This document shows positions 26,824 through 36,563 of a stretch of 64,000 nucleotides of DNA, in pieces. The stretch spans positions 392,109 through 456,108 of the forward strand of contig BPHC01000001.1 in assembly GCA_026003355.1 (NCBI GenBank), read 5' to 3'. The translations under genes were made by a program, and so were the position numbers. Under the pieces are notes generated by a model. That model searched no databases and was not told the origin of the DNA. It saw only the letters and a list, made by a program, of their open reading frames with translations. This DNA is from Cyclobacteriaceae bacterium. GTDB lineage: Bacteria; Bacteroidota; Bacteroidia; Cytophagales; Cyclobacteriaceae. Each line of letters starts with the position of its first letter. Position 1 is the first letter of the stretch.

Positions 26824-26870
26824 AGCAGAATGAAGGGATAAGCAGGGTTTCGCTTTTTTAAATTTCTCCC

Positions 26871-27800
26871 ATGCGCCGGAGACTTTTCAGATATAACCCG
26901 AAAACCTGCCAGTACGAACCTGCCCCTTTTCCATGGGCCGGGTTTCTTGTTTATGTTCTTTTGTTTTTGGTTTGTACCTGTGGCTTCTTTGCGGTTATTT
27001 CCCGGCTTCAGCCCGTACTATTCCCCACTCAAAATATGGCCATGCTGGCCAGGCAAAACCTGGCCTATGCGCAAAGTATCCGGTTAATGAAGGCCGACCT
27101 GGCCGAAATGGCACACCTGCTGAATGAGTTTCAGCATAAAGAAAAAGCGCTATCAGAAAAAATCTTCGGGTTACCCCGTAAGCCTTCCAACGTACAGGTC
27201 CAAGCCCGGAATGTACCTGAGGAAAATAAGAAAATATTAGCCGACCTGCACCGCAAGGTTAACACGATTCTGGACGATGTGCAAAGAGGCGAATGGATTG
27301 CCATGCCGGCTGTGGCCGCCCGGCCTGAATGGCCCGTGTGGTGGCCACTGGAAACCAGCAACCCCACCATAGCTTCAGGGTTTGGAAAAAGAATACATCC
27401 TTACCATAAAGGAAAATATTTCCATTACGGTATTGATATTCCTGCCGCCAAAGGGCATGGCGTACGTTCAGCGGGTGGCGGTAAGGTTATACGGGTAGTG
27501 AGGAGCAGGGTGGAAAGCGGTTATGGCAATTATGTGGAAATAGATCATGGAACGGGTGTGATAAGCCGGTACGCCTGCCTGGATGAGATTGTGGTACGCA
27601 CCGGGCAGCAGGTGGAGGGCGGAAGGTTAATAGGATACGCCGGAATAAGCGGAAGTGCGGTAGCTCCACACCTGCACTTTGAAATATTGATTAACAGCAG
27701 GCCTGTTAACCCCATGTTGTTCATGGTGCGAAATTTTACAGCCGAAACATACGCCAGGTTGCAGGCTGAGGGAAGCCGGATAAACCAATCACTTGATTAA
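26871..27800 (+). CDS. M23-family (LytM) protein, first of a pair, second-motif His replaced
   Basis: The 309-residue protein has a short basic tail with RYNPKTCQYEP, one membrane segment (about 22-45), a coiled-coil stretch (65-140) and a C-terminal M23 domain. Zinc ligands His185 and Asp189 (HYGID) and the HLHFE pair His267/His269 are present. The usual RYAHL motif is RYACL, with Cys236 in place of the histidine that in LytM enzymes helps catalysis. The protein may be inactive or regulatory, like NlpD/EnvC factors. Its stop overlaps the start of its paralog (TAATG). Confidence 0.86.
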   Translation: MRRRLFRYNPKTCQYEPAPFPWAGFLVYVLLFLVCTCGFFAVISRLQPVLFPTQNMAMLARQNLAYAQSIRLMKADLAEMAHLLNEFQHKEKALSEKIFGLPRKPSNVQVQARNVPEENKKILADLHRKVNTILDDVQRGEWIAMPAVAARPEWPVWWPLETSNPTIASGFGKRIHPYHKGKYFHYGIDIPAAKGHGVRSAGGGKVIRVVRSRVESGYGNYVEIDHGTGVISRYACLDEIVVRTGQQVEGGRLIGYAGISGSAVAPHLHFEILINSRPVNPMLFMVRNFTAETYARLQAEGSRINQSLD

Positions 27801-28762
27801 TGGCCGCGCGATTTCGATATAACCCCCACACCTGCCGTTACGAACCCGTTTTTCAAACCCCGAAAACAGTAGGTAAGCAGGTTGTATGGGTTATGCTTCT
27901 GGCCTTTGTTACTTCAACGGGGGCATTTTATTATTACGTCAGCCAATTCGGGTTTCCGGCCGAACAACAACTCGCGGCGGGGTATGAGCAGCACCGTAAA
28001 GCATGGCACGAACAACTGCAGCAACTTAAAAGTCTGGAGCAAACACTTTGGGGTGTTCTGGAGCGCGACAACCAGCAATACCGGCTCATGCTGGACCTTT
28101 CGCCCCTTTCGGAAGACCAACTGCTGGCAGGCACCGGGGGCACACCGGAACCCATCCCGGATTTCGCTTTCCCCTATGCCGAACTTGCCAACGGCTACCA
28201 CCGGCTGTTCCGCCTTCGCCATCGCGCCCAAATTGCAAAACAATCGCTCGAGGTTCTGCACCGCGAAGCCGATCGCAAAAACAAAATGAAGGAATCCCGG
28301 CCTGCCATTCAGCCGGTTGACAGCCGCCAGCTCTCCCACCTGTACACCACTTTTGGCTTGCGCATGCATCCCATTTTCGGGGTATTGAAAGAGCATAAAG
28401 GGCTGGACTTCAGCCTCCCAAAGGGCGCCCCCGTTTATGCCACCGGTAACGGGCGGGTTTCGCTGGCCCACTACTCCCCCTCTTACGGCAACGTGGTGTA
28501 CATCGATCACGGCTTTGGCTATGAAACCCGATATGCGCACCTGAACCGATTTATTGTTCAGCCTGGTCAATACGTAAAACGCGGACAAACTATTGGTTAT
28601 GTGGGCAACACCGGCATATCTGTTTCTCCCCATCTGCATTATGAGGTACATTATAATGGAGAACCCGTTAATCCGCTTTACTTTTTCCAGCGCGACTTAC
28701 CTGCTGAGGAATATGAAAAGTTAATCCGCAAAGCAGAAAAAACTGCCGGTTCGCTTGACTAA
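27800..28762 (+). CDS. M23-family (LytM) peptidoglycan endopeptidase, second of a pair
   Basis: The 320-residue protein repeats the layout of its neighbour: RYNPHTCRYEP tail, membrane segment (27-46), coiled coil and M23 domain. All active-site residues are present: His199 and Asp203 (HKGLD), RYAHL with His247, and HLHYE with His278 and His280. It probably cuts peptide cross-links in peptidoglycan from the periplasmic side. The RYN/YNP.T..YE tail is common to Bacteroidota M23 membrane proteins. It overlaps the previous gene by one base, so the two proteins are made together. Confidence 0.9.
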   Translation: MAARFRYNPHTCRYEPVFQTPKTVGKQVVWVMLLAFVTSTGAFYYYVSQFGFPAEQQLAAGYEQHRKAWHEQLQQLKSLEQTLWGVLERDNQQYRLMLDLSPLSEDQLLAGTGGTPEPIPDFAFPYAELANGYHRLFRLRHRAQIAKQSLEVLHREADRKNKMKESRPAIQPVDSRQLSHLYTTFGLRMHPIFGVLKEHKGLDFSLPKGAPVYATGNGRVSLAHYSPSYGNVVYIDHGFGYETRYAHLNRFIVQPGQYVKRGQTIGYVGNTGISVSPHLHYEVHYNGEPVNPLYFFQRDLPAEEYEKLIRKAEKTAGSLD

Positions 28763-28817
28763 AGCGGCTTATACTTAACCCCTGGTTTATATTTTTGCGG
28801 TTTTGAATTGAATTAGT

Positions 28818-29864
28818 ATGCGGTACGCATTGGCGGTTATGCTGTTCTTTTTTGTGGCTGCAATGGCTTTAGGCCAGCCTAACGACACCACCGGAATAAC
28901 GATTATTGGTGTGGGCGATATTATGATGGGTACAACCTATCCCAAAGCTGTGCTGCCACCCGAAGACGGCCGGTGGCTCATGTACGAGGTAGCTGAAATA
29001 CTACGCAGTGCCGATGCCACCATTGGAAACCTGGAAGGCGTTTTGATGGACGAAGAAGGAACACCCAAAACCTGCCGCGACCCCAGTGTTTGCTATGTGT
29101 TCAAATCACCTGTCCGGTATGTTAAAAACCTTGCCGATGCCGGCTTTGACGCCATGAGCCTGGCCAACAACCACGCAGGCGATTTTGGGGCAGATGGCCG
29201 CAAAAGCTCCATGCTTGCGCTACAGTCGGCAGGCATTGCGCATGCAGGACAACTGGAACAAAAAACGACCGTGTTTACGCGCAATGGCATACGCTTTGGC
29301 TTCGTAGCCTTTGCCCCCAACAGCAATTGTTTACCATTGAACGAACTGGAAGGCGCCAAAAAGCTGGTAGCCGCACTTGATTCAGTTACCGATATCGTAA
29401 TCGTTTCATTTCATGGCGGGGCCGAAGGGCCACAACATGAGCATGTGCCCCGGGCAACCGAGTACTTTCATGGCGAAAACCGGGGCGATGTATATGCCTT
29501 TGCCCACGCCGTTATTGACGCCGGGGCTGATGTGGTTTTCGGACACGGTCCGCATGTAGTACGTGCCGTAGAAGTTTACCGCAACCGGTTTATTGCCTAC
29601 AGCCTGGGAAATTTCTGCACCTACGGGGGCATTAATGTAAGCGGAATAAACGGCCTGGCACCTATAATAAAAGTTGTTACTGACCGCCGGGGTAAATTTC
29701 TAAGAGGACAAATTATTTCGGCTTATCAGGTGCCCCGCGACCGCGTAAAAGCCGATCCCGAACATCGTGCCGCCAGGCGAATTGCAGAACTAACCAAAAA
29801 AGATTTTCCCGATTTACCCCTTCACATTGACGAGTACGGAAATATTACTTACCTTGCCCGTTAA
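28818..29864 (+). CDS. CapA-family poly-gamma-glutamate synthesis-type phosphoesterase
   Basis: The 348-residue protein has a signal peptide (MRYALAVMLFFFVAAMALGQ) and the CapA metallophosphatase-like core: IIGVGDIMMGTTYP, DATIGNLEGVLMDE, LANNHAGDFGADG, VIVSFHGGAEGPQHEH and DVVFGHGPHVVRAVEVY, ending FIAYSLGNFCTYGG. CapA proteins occur in capsule and poly-glutamate loci, but many stand alone, as here. The acidic and histidine residues could bind metal. A TATTTTTG box at 28790-28797 may be its promoter. The substrate is unknown. Confidence 0.87.
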   Translation: MRYALAVMLFFFVAAMALGQPNDTTGITIIGVGDIMMGTTYPKAVLPPEDGRWLMYEVAEILRSADATIGNLEGVLMDEEGTPKTCRDPSVCYVFKSPVRYVKNLADAGFDAMSLANNHAGDFGADGRKSSMLALQSAGIAHAGQLEQKTTVFTRNGIRFGFVAFAPNSNCLPLNELEGAKKLVAALDSVTDIVIVSFHGGAEGPQHEHVPRATEYFHGENRGDVYAFAHAVIDAGADVVFGHGPHVVRAVEVYRNRFIAYSLGNFCTYGGINVSGINGLAPIIKVVTDRRGKFLRGQIISAYQVPRDRVKADPEHRAARRIAELTKKDFPDLPLHIDEYGNITYLAR

Positions 29865-29865
29865 C

Positions 29866-30201
29866 ATGGCGTACAAAGAAAAAGAAATCGAAAAGCTATA
29901 CTACTCCATAGGAGAAGTAGCTGAAATCTTTAATGTGGCTCCATCGTTAATTCGTTTCTGGGAATCTGAATTCGACATTATCAAGCCCAAAAAAAACCGG
30001 AAAGGAAACCGGCAGTTTACACGCGAAGACATCGAAAACGTGCGCATTATTTACCACCTGGTAAAAGAAAAGGGCTTTACCCTGCAGGGCGCCAAGGAAA
30101 TGCTTAAAAATGATGCCCTGGCTGTAAAAAATCAGGTAGAACTTATTGATTCTCTGAAATCGGTAAGAAAATTTCTGGTTGAACTGCGCGACCGCCTGTA
30201 A
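29866..30201 (+). CDS. MerR-family transcriptional regulator
   Basis: The 111-residue protein has a MerR-type winged helix: YYSIGEVAEIFNVAPSLIRF, WESEFDIIKPKKNRKGNRQF and TREDIENVRIIYHLVKEKGF, followed by a short helix. It lacks a long effector domain, so it may act without a known ligand. ATG 29866 follows the capA stop after 1 base. dprA begins 15 bases downstream. MerR-like genes beside dprA and M23 genes are a common arrangement in Bacteroidota. Confidence 0.87.
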   Translation: MAYKEKEIEKLYYSIGEVAEIFNVAPSLIRFWESEFDIIKPKKNRKGNRQFTREDIENVRIIYHLVKEKGFTLQGAKEMLKNDALAVKNQVELIDSLKSVRKFLVELRDRL

Positions 30202-30216
30202 AAACCTGTTCCAGCC

Positions 30217-31338
30217 GTGCATGCCCCCCTGCCGGAAGAAGAACGACTGGCGCTCCTGGCCCTGCATTTCGTGCCCGGGCTCGGCAACTTCACCATCCGC
30301 CAGCTGGTGAGTTACTGTGGCTCGGCCGCAAGGGCGTTCAAAACCCCCAAAGGAAAGTTGCTTAAAATTCCCGGCATTGGCACCAAAACAGCCGAAGCCG
30401 TTGTAAACGGAAAACCCTTTGCCAAAGCCGAACAGGAATGGAAGAAAGCCGCACAGAAAAACGTAAGGCTGGTTTTTTATACAGATAAAGATTACCCTTC
30501 ACGGCTTAAGGAAATCCCCGATGCGCCTTCGCTTTTATATATTAAAGGAAATGTTGACTTCGAAAACCCGAAAACAGTAGGCATTGTGGGTACACGCAAA
30601 GCCACTGCCTATGGTAAAGACCGTGTGGATGAACTGGTAGAAGGCCTCGTGCCCCATGGTGCTTTGATTGTTAGCGGGCTGGCCTATGGAATTGACGTGC
30701 ACGCGCACAAGGCAGCTTTACGCAACGGGCTTGCCACCATTGCCGTACTGGGAAGCGGAGTGGATGTAATTTACCCGTCAGCTCACCGTGATACAGCCGG
30801 TAAAATGGAAGAACGAGGCGGCCTGGTTAGCGAAAACCCGTTAGGCACCCCACCCGATGCCCACCATTTTCCGGAACGCAATCGCATTATTGCCGGATTG
30901 TGCGATGCCCTGGTGGTGGTTGAGGCGGCAGCCACCGGCGGTGCTTTGATTACAGCCGAGCTGGCAAACGGCTATGGCCGCGATGTTTTTGCCTTTCCGG
31001 GAAGTATCGGAATACCCACCTCAGAAGGCTGCAACAACCTGATAAAAACCAATCGGGCCCATTTGATAACTTCGGTGAAGGATATTGAATACATAATGAG
31101 TTGGACGGCCGAGACGGGGAGGAAGAAGAGTAAGGCCGCAGTGCGCGACACTTCTGCCCTGGGCGATGAGGAACGCAGCATCATTAACGTATTGCGCAGT
31201 AAAAGTCCGATAGCGCTGGACGAACTGAGCTGGCGCACCAGCATACCGGTAAGCCGGCTGGCGGGGCTGTTGCTTTCGCTGGAGTTTGCATCGTGGGTAA
31301 AAGCCTTGCCGGGCAAACAATATGCCCTGATGGAATGA
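30217..31338 (+). CDS. dprA: DNA-processing protein DprA
   Basis: The 373-residue protein has an N-terminal HhH/SAM-like part (LALHFVPGLGNFTIRQLVS, LLKIPGIGTKTAEAVV), the Rossmann fold with VGIVGTRKATAYGKD, ALIVSGLAYGIDVHAHKAAL, GSGVDVIYPSAH, PERNRIIAGLCDALVVVEAA and GGALITAELANGYGRDVFAF, and a C-terminal winged helix. DprA protects incoming single strands and loads RecA in natural transformation. It starts with GTG at 30217; the ATG one base later is out of frame. Confidence 0.94.
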   Translation: MHAPLPEEERLALLALHFVPGLGNFTIRQLVSYCGSAARAFKTPKGKLLKIPGIGTKTAEAVVNGKPFAKAEQEWKKAAQKNVRLVFYTDKDYPSRLKEIPDAPSLLYIKGNVDFENPKTVGIVGTRKATAYGKDRVDELVEGLVPHGALIVSGLAYGIDVHAHKAALRNGLATIAVLGSGVDVIYPSAHRDTAGKMEERGGLVSENPLGTPPDAHHFPERNRIIAGLCDALVVVEAAATGGALITAELANGYGRDVFAFPGSIGIPTSEGCNNLIKTNRAHLITSVKDIEYIMSWTAETGRKKSKAAVRDTSALGDEERSIINVLRSKSPIALDELSWRTSIPVSRLAGLLLSLEFASWVKALPGKQYALME

Positions 31339-31378
31339 GTAAAGGATTTTTCTGATTATCGCATCATCAGCACGGTAA

Positions 31379-31993
31379 TTAATCGTTCTTCTGGTTGCAT
31401 TTCTCCTTAATGGTGTCGTAGGCGCGCAAATCGCCCAACTCTCCTGCCTTGCTCAGGTCAAGGCAACCGTTTTTAATATCACCAAACTCAATGCGCAAAA
31501 TGCCGCGCATGTACCAGGCGTCATAATTTTTGGGGTTAATCTGAATAATCTTCGAACAATCGTTTATGGCATCTTCGTAAGCCTGCAGGTATTGTTTGGC
31601 TTTTCCGCGGTTAAAGTAGGCTTCTATGTAATTTTCGTTTATGCTAATCGCCTTCGAAAAGTCTTCAATCGCACCATAAAAATCCTGCAGCTTCATCTTT
31701 ACATTGCCACGTGCAAAGTAGGCTTCGGCAAACCGCGGATTTTTTTCAATAGCCAGGTTATAATCCTTCATCGCCCCGTGCCGGTCATCAAACCGGTCTT
31801 TAATATTGCCGCGTAAAAAGTAGGCGGCCGAATTCCCGGCATCGGCTTCAATGGCTTTATTCAAATGCAACAATGCCTCCACGTACTCGCCTTTTTCAAT
31901 AAGTTCACGGCCGCGCTGTGTAAGGTCTTTTGACGATTGCGCCTGTGCCAGCAAGGGCAACAGTAAAGCAAGGCCAACTACAATTTTTTTCAT
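31379..31993 (-). CDS. Tetratricopeptide-repeat periplasmic protein
   Basis: The 204-residue protein has a signal peptide (MKKIVVGLALLLPLLAQAQS) and at least four TPR units, each near 34 residues: ALLHLNKAIEADAGNSAAYF, AMKDYNLAIEKNPRFAEAYF, AIEDFSKAISINENYIEAYF and AINDCSKIIQINPKNYDAWY, with a degenerate fifth. It is probably a periplasmic or envelope protein that binds partner peptides. It converges on dprA and has no operon partner. Confidence 0.82.
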   Translation of the reverse strand: MKKIVVGLALLLPLLAQAQSSKDLTQRGRELIEKGEYVEALLHLNKAIEADAGNSAAYFLRGNIKDRFDDRHGAMKDYNLAIEKNPRFAEAYFARGNVKMKLQDFYGAIEDFSKAISINENYIEAYFNRGKAKQYLQAYEDAINDCSKIIQINPKNYDAWYMRGILRIEFGDIKNGCLDLSKAGELGDLRAYDTIKEKCNQKND

Positions 31994-32060
31994 AACTACA
32001 TTTTAAATACCTCACAAACTTAACCTTATGCAACATTCGGCTAAGGCCCGTGTAATATTT

Positions 32061-32915
32061 TTAGTGTTTTGGAAAGATTTCGGCAGCCAGACGAACGGCT
32101 TCAACCAGTTCAGCAGCATTTACACCGGTTTCCATGCCCTGTTCTTCCAGCCACCCGATAATTTTTTCGGTTGGGATGTTGCCCACCAGTTCATCCTGGG
32201 CCATCGGACATCCTCCGAAACCCTTTATTGCACCGTCTATCCGTCTGCACCCCGATTCCACCGCTGCCTTTACTTTTGCCACGACCTGTTCAGGGCGGCT
32301 GTGCAAATGAACTCCCAGCTCAATATCCGGAAAAGCCGCAGAAAGCGCACCAAAGAGGCGGGTTACCTGCTGCGGTGTAGCCAAACCAACCGTATCGGCA
32401 AGCGATACAATTTGAATGCCCTCTTCTTTAAGCCGACCTGTAAACTCAACTACAAGATCTTCACTGTACGGGTCTCCGTACGGATTGCCAAAGCCCATGC
32501 TGATGTACACTACCTGTAACTTGCCGTGCCTGGTGCACAGTTCCTGGATGTCTTTTACCGTATCCATTGCCCGGACTACCGACTTGTTGGTATTTCGCTG
32601 CTGAAAGGTATCGGATATGGAAAGCGGAAAGCCGATATACGTTACACCTTCATGCCGCATGGCCTCTTCGGCTCCGCGAAGATTGGCCACTATAGCCAGC
32701 AGGCGGGTTTTGCTTTTTTGCCAGTCCAGTTGCTCCAATACCTCCACGGTGTCACTCATCTGGGGTACAGCTTTTGGCGAAACAAAACTCCCGAAATCAA
32801 GCGTATGAAAGCCTACCCTGAGCAGTTGGTTGAGGTACCGCACTTTTTGCGCCGTGGGTATGAAGGTTTGCAACCCCTGCATGGCATCGCGCGGACATTC
32901 AACAAGCTTAATCAT
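32061..32915 (-). CDS. Hydroxymethylglutaryl-CoA lyase
   Basis: The 284-residue TIM-barrel enzyme begins KLVECPRDAMQGLQTFIPTA, with the R-D pair that binds metal and substrate, and ends with the family signature GAIKGFGGCPMAQDELVGNI, which holds the catalytic loop cysteine. GVHLHSRPE provides the metal-binding histidines. It splits HMG-CoA into acetoacetate and acetyl-CoA in leucine breakdown. No other leucine-degradation genes are adjacent. Length agrees with the family. Confidence 0.9.
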   Translation of the reverse strand: MIKLVECPRDAMQGLQTFIPTAQKVRYLNQLLRVGFHTLDFGSFVSPKAVPQMSDTVEVLEQLDWQKSKTRLLAIVANLRGAEEAMRHEGVTYIGFPLSISDTFQQRNTNKSVVRAMDTVKDIQELCTRHGKLQVVYISMGFGNPYGDPYSEDLVVEFTGRLKEEGIQIVSLADTVGLATPQQVTRLFGALSAAFPDIELGVHLHSRPEQVVAKVKAAVESGCRRIDGAIKGFGGCPMAQDELVGNIPTEKIIGWLEEQGMETGVNAAELVEAVRLAAEIFPKH

Positions 32916-33062
32916 GGTACAAAAAAATCGTGCTTACCTGCTTACTTTGGTAACTTAAAGATAAAGTAAATTTCAAGGCAATTACCGGAAAAATCTGCAA
33001 CTTACCTGTTAATACTGCTTGCAACAAAAACCTGTTGTATAAACTTCAGGACCGAGTAACCT

Positions 33063-34838
33063 ATGCCATTACCAGAATTTACCGGCACACTGGGTGTTAA
33101 AAGGGCAGCACACCTGTTGCGAAGAGCCACCTTTGGAGCTACCAAAGCACAAATTGACAATTTCTCCACCCTTAATCCATTGCAGGCTATCCAGCAATTA
33201 TACCGGCAGGCATTGCCTGCCACCCCGCCACCCATCGATCCCGATACGCTCGAACCATGGGTAATAAGTGGCATTACCGACCCCGAAAAAATGGAGCCGG
33301 CATACATAGATTTTTTCAAACAGTGGTTTCTGGGGCAGATGATGAGTGCCGGTGTATCAACTGCTCTAACATTGGCCTATTCGGCCCGCGAAAAGCTTGT
33401 TTTTTTTCTGCATACCCACTTTACCGCTCTTGCTGAAAAAATAAACTCCAGCCGGGCCCTTTATTTTCAAAACCAGCTGTTCAGGTTGTATGCGCTCGAC
33501 CAGCTTCTGTCGCCTGTTGTTCCCTACGAAAAGCTCAATTTCAAGGAGTTAACCATAAAAATCAGCGTAGATAATGCCATGCTGCGCCTCTTGGACGGCT
33601 ACCTGAATGTAAATGGCAGTCCCAACGAAAATTATGCCCGCGAACTGCTGGAGCTTTATTCCATAGGGCGCGGACTGGAAAATACCCTGCCTCCGCCTAC
33701 CGGCGCGGGCGATTATATTTTGTTTACTGAACACGATGTGCAACAGGCTGCGCGGGTATTGTCGGGGTGGAATTTCGATGACTCTTTTGCCAATTTCGAT
33801 CCGGACACCCAGCTTCCACGGGGTATAGTTCGCGGAACCGCTGCAAATGCATCGGCCCACGACAATGGTATTAAAACCTTCAGCAATCGCTTTATCAATC
33901 CAGGCACCGGTCAGCCCTGGGTAATTCAACCCGATGTTGCCCTGCTCAATAACGGCCAGCCCACCGAAGCCAGCGCCCTGGATGAAATACGCCAGCTTAT
34001 AGACATGATATATGCCCAGGAAGAAACAGCCCGGCATATTTGCCGCAAAGTGTACCGGTTTTTTGTTTACCACCAGATTACTTCTGAGATTGAAAACAAC
34101 ATCATAGCCGTAATGGCCGATACTTTTCGCGCCAATAATTTCAAACTTCAGCCGGTTATTGAAAACCTGCTGCGCAGCCAGCATTTTTATGACGCTGCTT
34201 CCGGAAACGAAGACGACAAATTCGGAGGCATCATTAAATCGCCACTGGATTTGGTTACCGGTACGTTGCGTTTCTTCGACATTCGCGTACCCGATATGAA
34301 CACCCAGCCACAGGAGTTTTATGCCTTTACAGGAGCTATGAACGCTGCACTTGAAACTCAGGGCATGTTTTTTTACCAGCCTTTCGATGTAGCCGGCTAC
34401 GATGCCTATCATCAATATCCGGTGTACAACCGAAGCTGGATTACCGTAAACTACCTCACCAACCGCTATGCCTTTATCAGAAACCTGATTAATGTTGACG
34501 GCACCGGACCATTTACGTTAAACGTGTACAATTATGTGCGCAATAACATAAACAATACCTTAGCTGCCAATTCACGTGATCTGGTCACAGAGCTGGTGCG
34601 TTATCTGTTTCCCTGGGCAGATAACCTGACTTTTGATCCTGGCAATGACGACACCGCCACCATAACCGCCGAAAGGTTAAACTACTTTCTGGTAAGCTTC
34701 CTGTCGGACATAGACCCCAACCCCGAAGCTGCCTGGACTACACGATGGACTACAGAAACAGGCATAGGTACCATGACCAGCCAGCTGCAAAACCTGTTCA
34801 ATGCCCTTATGCAATCGCCAGAATATCAACTGCACTAA
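33063..34838 (+). CDS. DUF1800 family protein
   Basis: The 591-residue protein has the DUF1800 pattern: VKRAAHLLRRATFGATKAQI at the N-terminus, REKLVFFLHTHFTALAEKIN, ENYARELLELYSIGRGL, DVQQAARVLSGWNFDD and RFFVYHQITSEIENN. The family function is unknown. It is nearly always next to a DUF1501 gene, as here, where the next start follows without a gap. No clear signal peptide is present, unlike in its partner. It heads a four-gene envelope operon. Confidence 0.87.
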   Translation: MPLPEFTGTLGVKRAAHLLRRATFGATKAQIDNFSTLNPLQAIQQLYRQALPATPPPIDPDTLEPWVISGITDPEKMEPAYIDFFKQWFLGQMMSAGVSTALTLAYSAREKLVFFLHTHFTALAEKINSSRALYFQNQLFRLYALDQLLSPVVPYEKLNFKELTIKISVDNAMLRLLDGYLNVNGSPNENYARELLELYSIGRGLENTLPPPTGAGDYILFTEHDVQQAARVLSGWNFDDSFANFDPDTQLPRGIVRGTAANASAHDNGIKTFSNRFINPGTGQPWVIQPDVALLNNGQPTEASALDEIRQLIDMIYAQEETARHICRKVYRFFVYHQITSEIENNIIAVMADTFRANNFKLQPVIENLLRSQHFYDAASGNEDDKFGGIIKSPLDLVTGTLRFFDIRVPDMNTQPQEFYAFTGAMNAALETQGMFFYQPFDVAGYDAYHQYPVYNRSWITVNYLTNRYAFIRNLINVDGTGPFTLNVYNYVRNNINNTLAANSRDLVTELVRYLFPWADNLTFDPGNDDTATITAERLNYFLVSFLSDIDPNPEAAWTTRWTTETGIGTMTSQLQNLFNALMQSPEYQLH

Positions 34839-34847
34839 ATGGTAATC

Positions 34848-36557
34848 ATGAAAAGAAGATCCTTTTTAAAACACCTGCCTGCTGCTGCAGCACTGCCTGT
34901 TACGCTGGGCGGTATTCCCCTCAGGGCCATGGCGTGGAACCCGCTGACCATGATGGCCAGTCAAAGCAGCAGCGACCGCGTTTTGGTTATCCTTCAGCTT
35001 CATGGCGGTAACGATGGGCTGAATACCCTTATACCGGTTGAGCAATACGACTTGTATTACAGCCGGCGAGCCAACATCGCCATTCCCAAAAACAACAGCC
35101 TGCGAAAGCTGATCCCGCTGGACAGCACGCTGCCCTCTGCCAAACAGGTGGGCCTGCATCCTGATATGGCTGCCATTAAAGCCCTGTACGATAATGGCCG
35201 TGCAGCCTTTGTACAGGGCGTATCGTACAAAAACAACAACGGAAGCCACTTTCGCGGGCGCGATATATGGTTTATGGGAGGAGGCGCTGACGATTACTAT
35301 CCTTCCGGCTGGGTGGGCCGATACCTGGCCCATGAATATGCTGCGCTGGGGCAATATCCGCAAGACTTCCCAAACGCCTCCATGCCCGATCCATTGGGTA
35401 TTGAAATGGGAAATGACATCTCCCTTATTTTTCACCAACAGGGTAATATCCCCACTTCTGTTTCGCTAAACGACCCCGAAGGATTTGCACAACTTGTAGA
35501 AGAACTGGAGGGATTTCAGGACACGGAAATTGACCCGCGCGGGCGTCCGCCCCTGAGCGTGCAAAACTCACCCTACTGGAATGAATTAAACTGGATACTG
35601 GGCCTGGAAAAGAAAACCGATGATTATGCGCAACGCCTGTACCAGGTTTACCTGGCCGGAGGCAGCACCACCGTAACCTATCCGGAGATCTATCCATTTA
35701 ACGCACCCCGCAGCAGCAAGCGTAACCCATTAACACCACAACTAAAACTGGTGGCCCGGCTGCTGGCCGGAGGATGCAAAACACGCGTATTTCTGGTGCG
35801 CATAGGTGGGTTCGACACACACGCAGAACAGGTGGAAAGCTACGATCCCACCATGGGAGCACATGCCGCACTGCTGTACCATGTTTCTGCAGCCATGAAA
35901 GCCTTTCAGGACGACCTGCGCAGCCGCGCACTGGAAGACCGGGTGCTTACCGTTACCACATCCGAATTCGGCAGGCGCATTCACAGCAACGGAAGCTACG
36001 GAACCGACCACGGAACAGGTGGCCCCATTCTTATTTTCGGAAAGCATGTAAACCCGGGAGTATTTGGCAACAACCCTGATATGACCAAAGACAATGTTGA
36101 AATGCAGTTCGATTACCGGCAGGTGTATGCCAACCTGCTAAAAGACTGGATGCTGGTGGATAAGAATACCATTATCAACGACATCTTTTTCGGTAACTTT
36201 ATTGACGGAGAAAACCCCGATGAACCCGCGATGTTTTTCGAACCCCTGCCGCTGGCCAGAGATACCATTACAGGCAATGATATGTTCCTGAATGTGCGAT
36301 TTGATCTTTCAGACCCCTACCCTAACCCGGCCAGCGATTCAGTTACGATTGCCTACCGCGTTAACGCAACAGTACATGTATTGATCGACCTTATAGACCC
36401 GCACGGCAAGGTGGCTGCTATTGTTGCCAGCAGCCTGCACGAACCTGGCGAATACAGAAAGCAAACGGCATTGCACAAACTAAGCCCGGGTGTTTATGTG
36501 TGCCGCATGAAGGCCGGCAGTTTTGAAAAAAAGAAAAAATTGGTAATAGCACACTGA
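34848..36557 (+). CDS. DUF1501 family protein with Tat signal and type IX sorting tail
   Basis: The 569-residue protein starts MKRRSFLKHLPAAAALPVTL, a twin-arginine signal. The body has VLVILQLHGGNDGLNTLIPV, HPDMAAIKALYDNGRAAFVQ and TTSEFGRRIHSNGSYGTDHG with TGGPILIFG, the sulfatase-like DUF1501 core. The last 80 residues (DPYPNPASDSVTIAYRVN to SFEKKKKLVIAH) form a type IX secretion sorting domain. Thus a folded, perhaps metal-bearing protein is exported by Tat and then passed to the surface. A second in-frame ATG at 34839 exists. It follows the DUF1800 gene directly. Confidence 0.88.
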   Translation: MKRRSFLKHLPAAAALPVTLGGIPLRAMAWNPLTMMASQSSSDRVLVILQLHGGNDGLNTLIPVEQYDLYYSRRANIAIPKNNSLRKLIPLDSTLPSAKQVGLHPDMAAIKALYDNGRAAFVQGVSYKNNNGSHFRGRDIWFMGGGADDYYPSGWVGRYLAHEYAALGQYPQDFPNASMPDPLGIEMGNDISLIFHQQGNIPTSVSLNDPEGFAQLVEELEGFQDTEIDPRGRPPLSVQNSPYWNELNWILGLEKKTDDYAQRLYQVYLAGGSTTVTYPEIYPFNAPRSSKRNPLTPQLKLVARLLAGGCKTRVFLVRIGGFDTHAEQVESYDPTMGAHAALLYHVSAAMKAFQDDLRSRALEDRVLTVTTSEFGRRIHSNGSYGTDHGTGGPILIFGKHVNPGVFGNNPDMTKDNVEMQFDYRQVYANLLKDWMLVDKNTIINDIFFGNFIDGENPDEPAMFFEPLPLARDTITGNDMFLNVRFDLSDPYPNPASDSVTIAYRVNATVHVLIDLIDPHGKVAAIVASSLHEPGEYRKQTALHKLSPGVYVCRMKAGSFEKKKKLVIAH

Positions 36558-36563
36558 TTCAAC

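Noticed and set aside
27914..28651. A 245-codon minus-strand ORF opposite the second M23 gene
   Set aside because: Antisense to a gene with a complete set of catalytic residues.
33549..34415. A 288-codon minus-strand ORF opposite the DUF1800 gene
   Set aside because: It is antisense to a conserved gene with operon partners; no motif, no start context.
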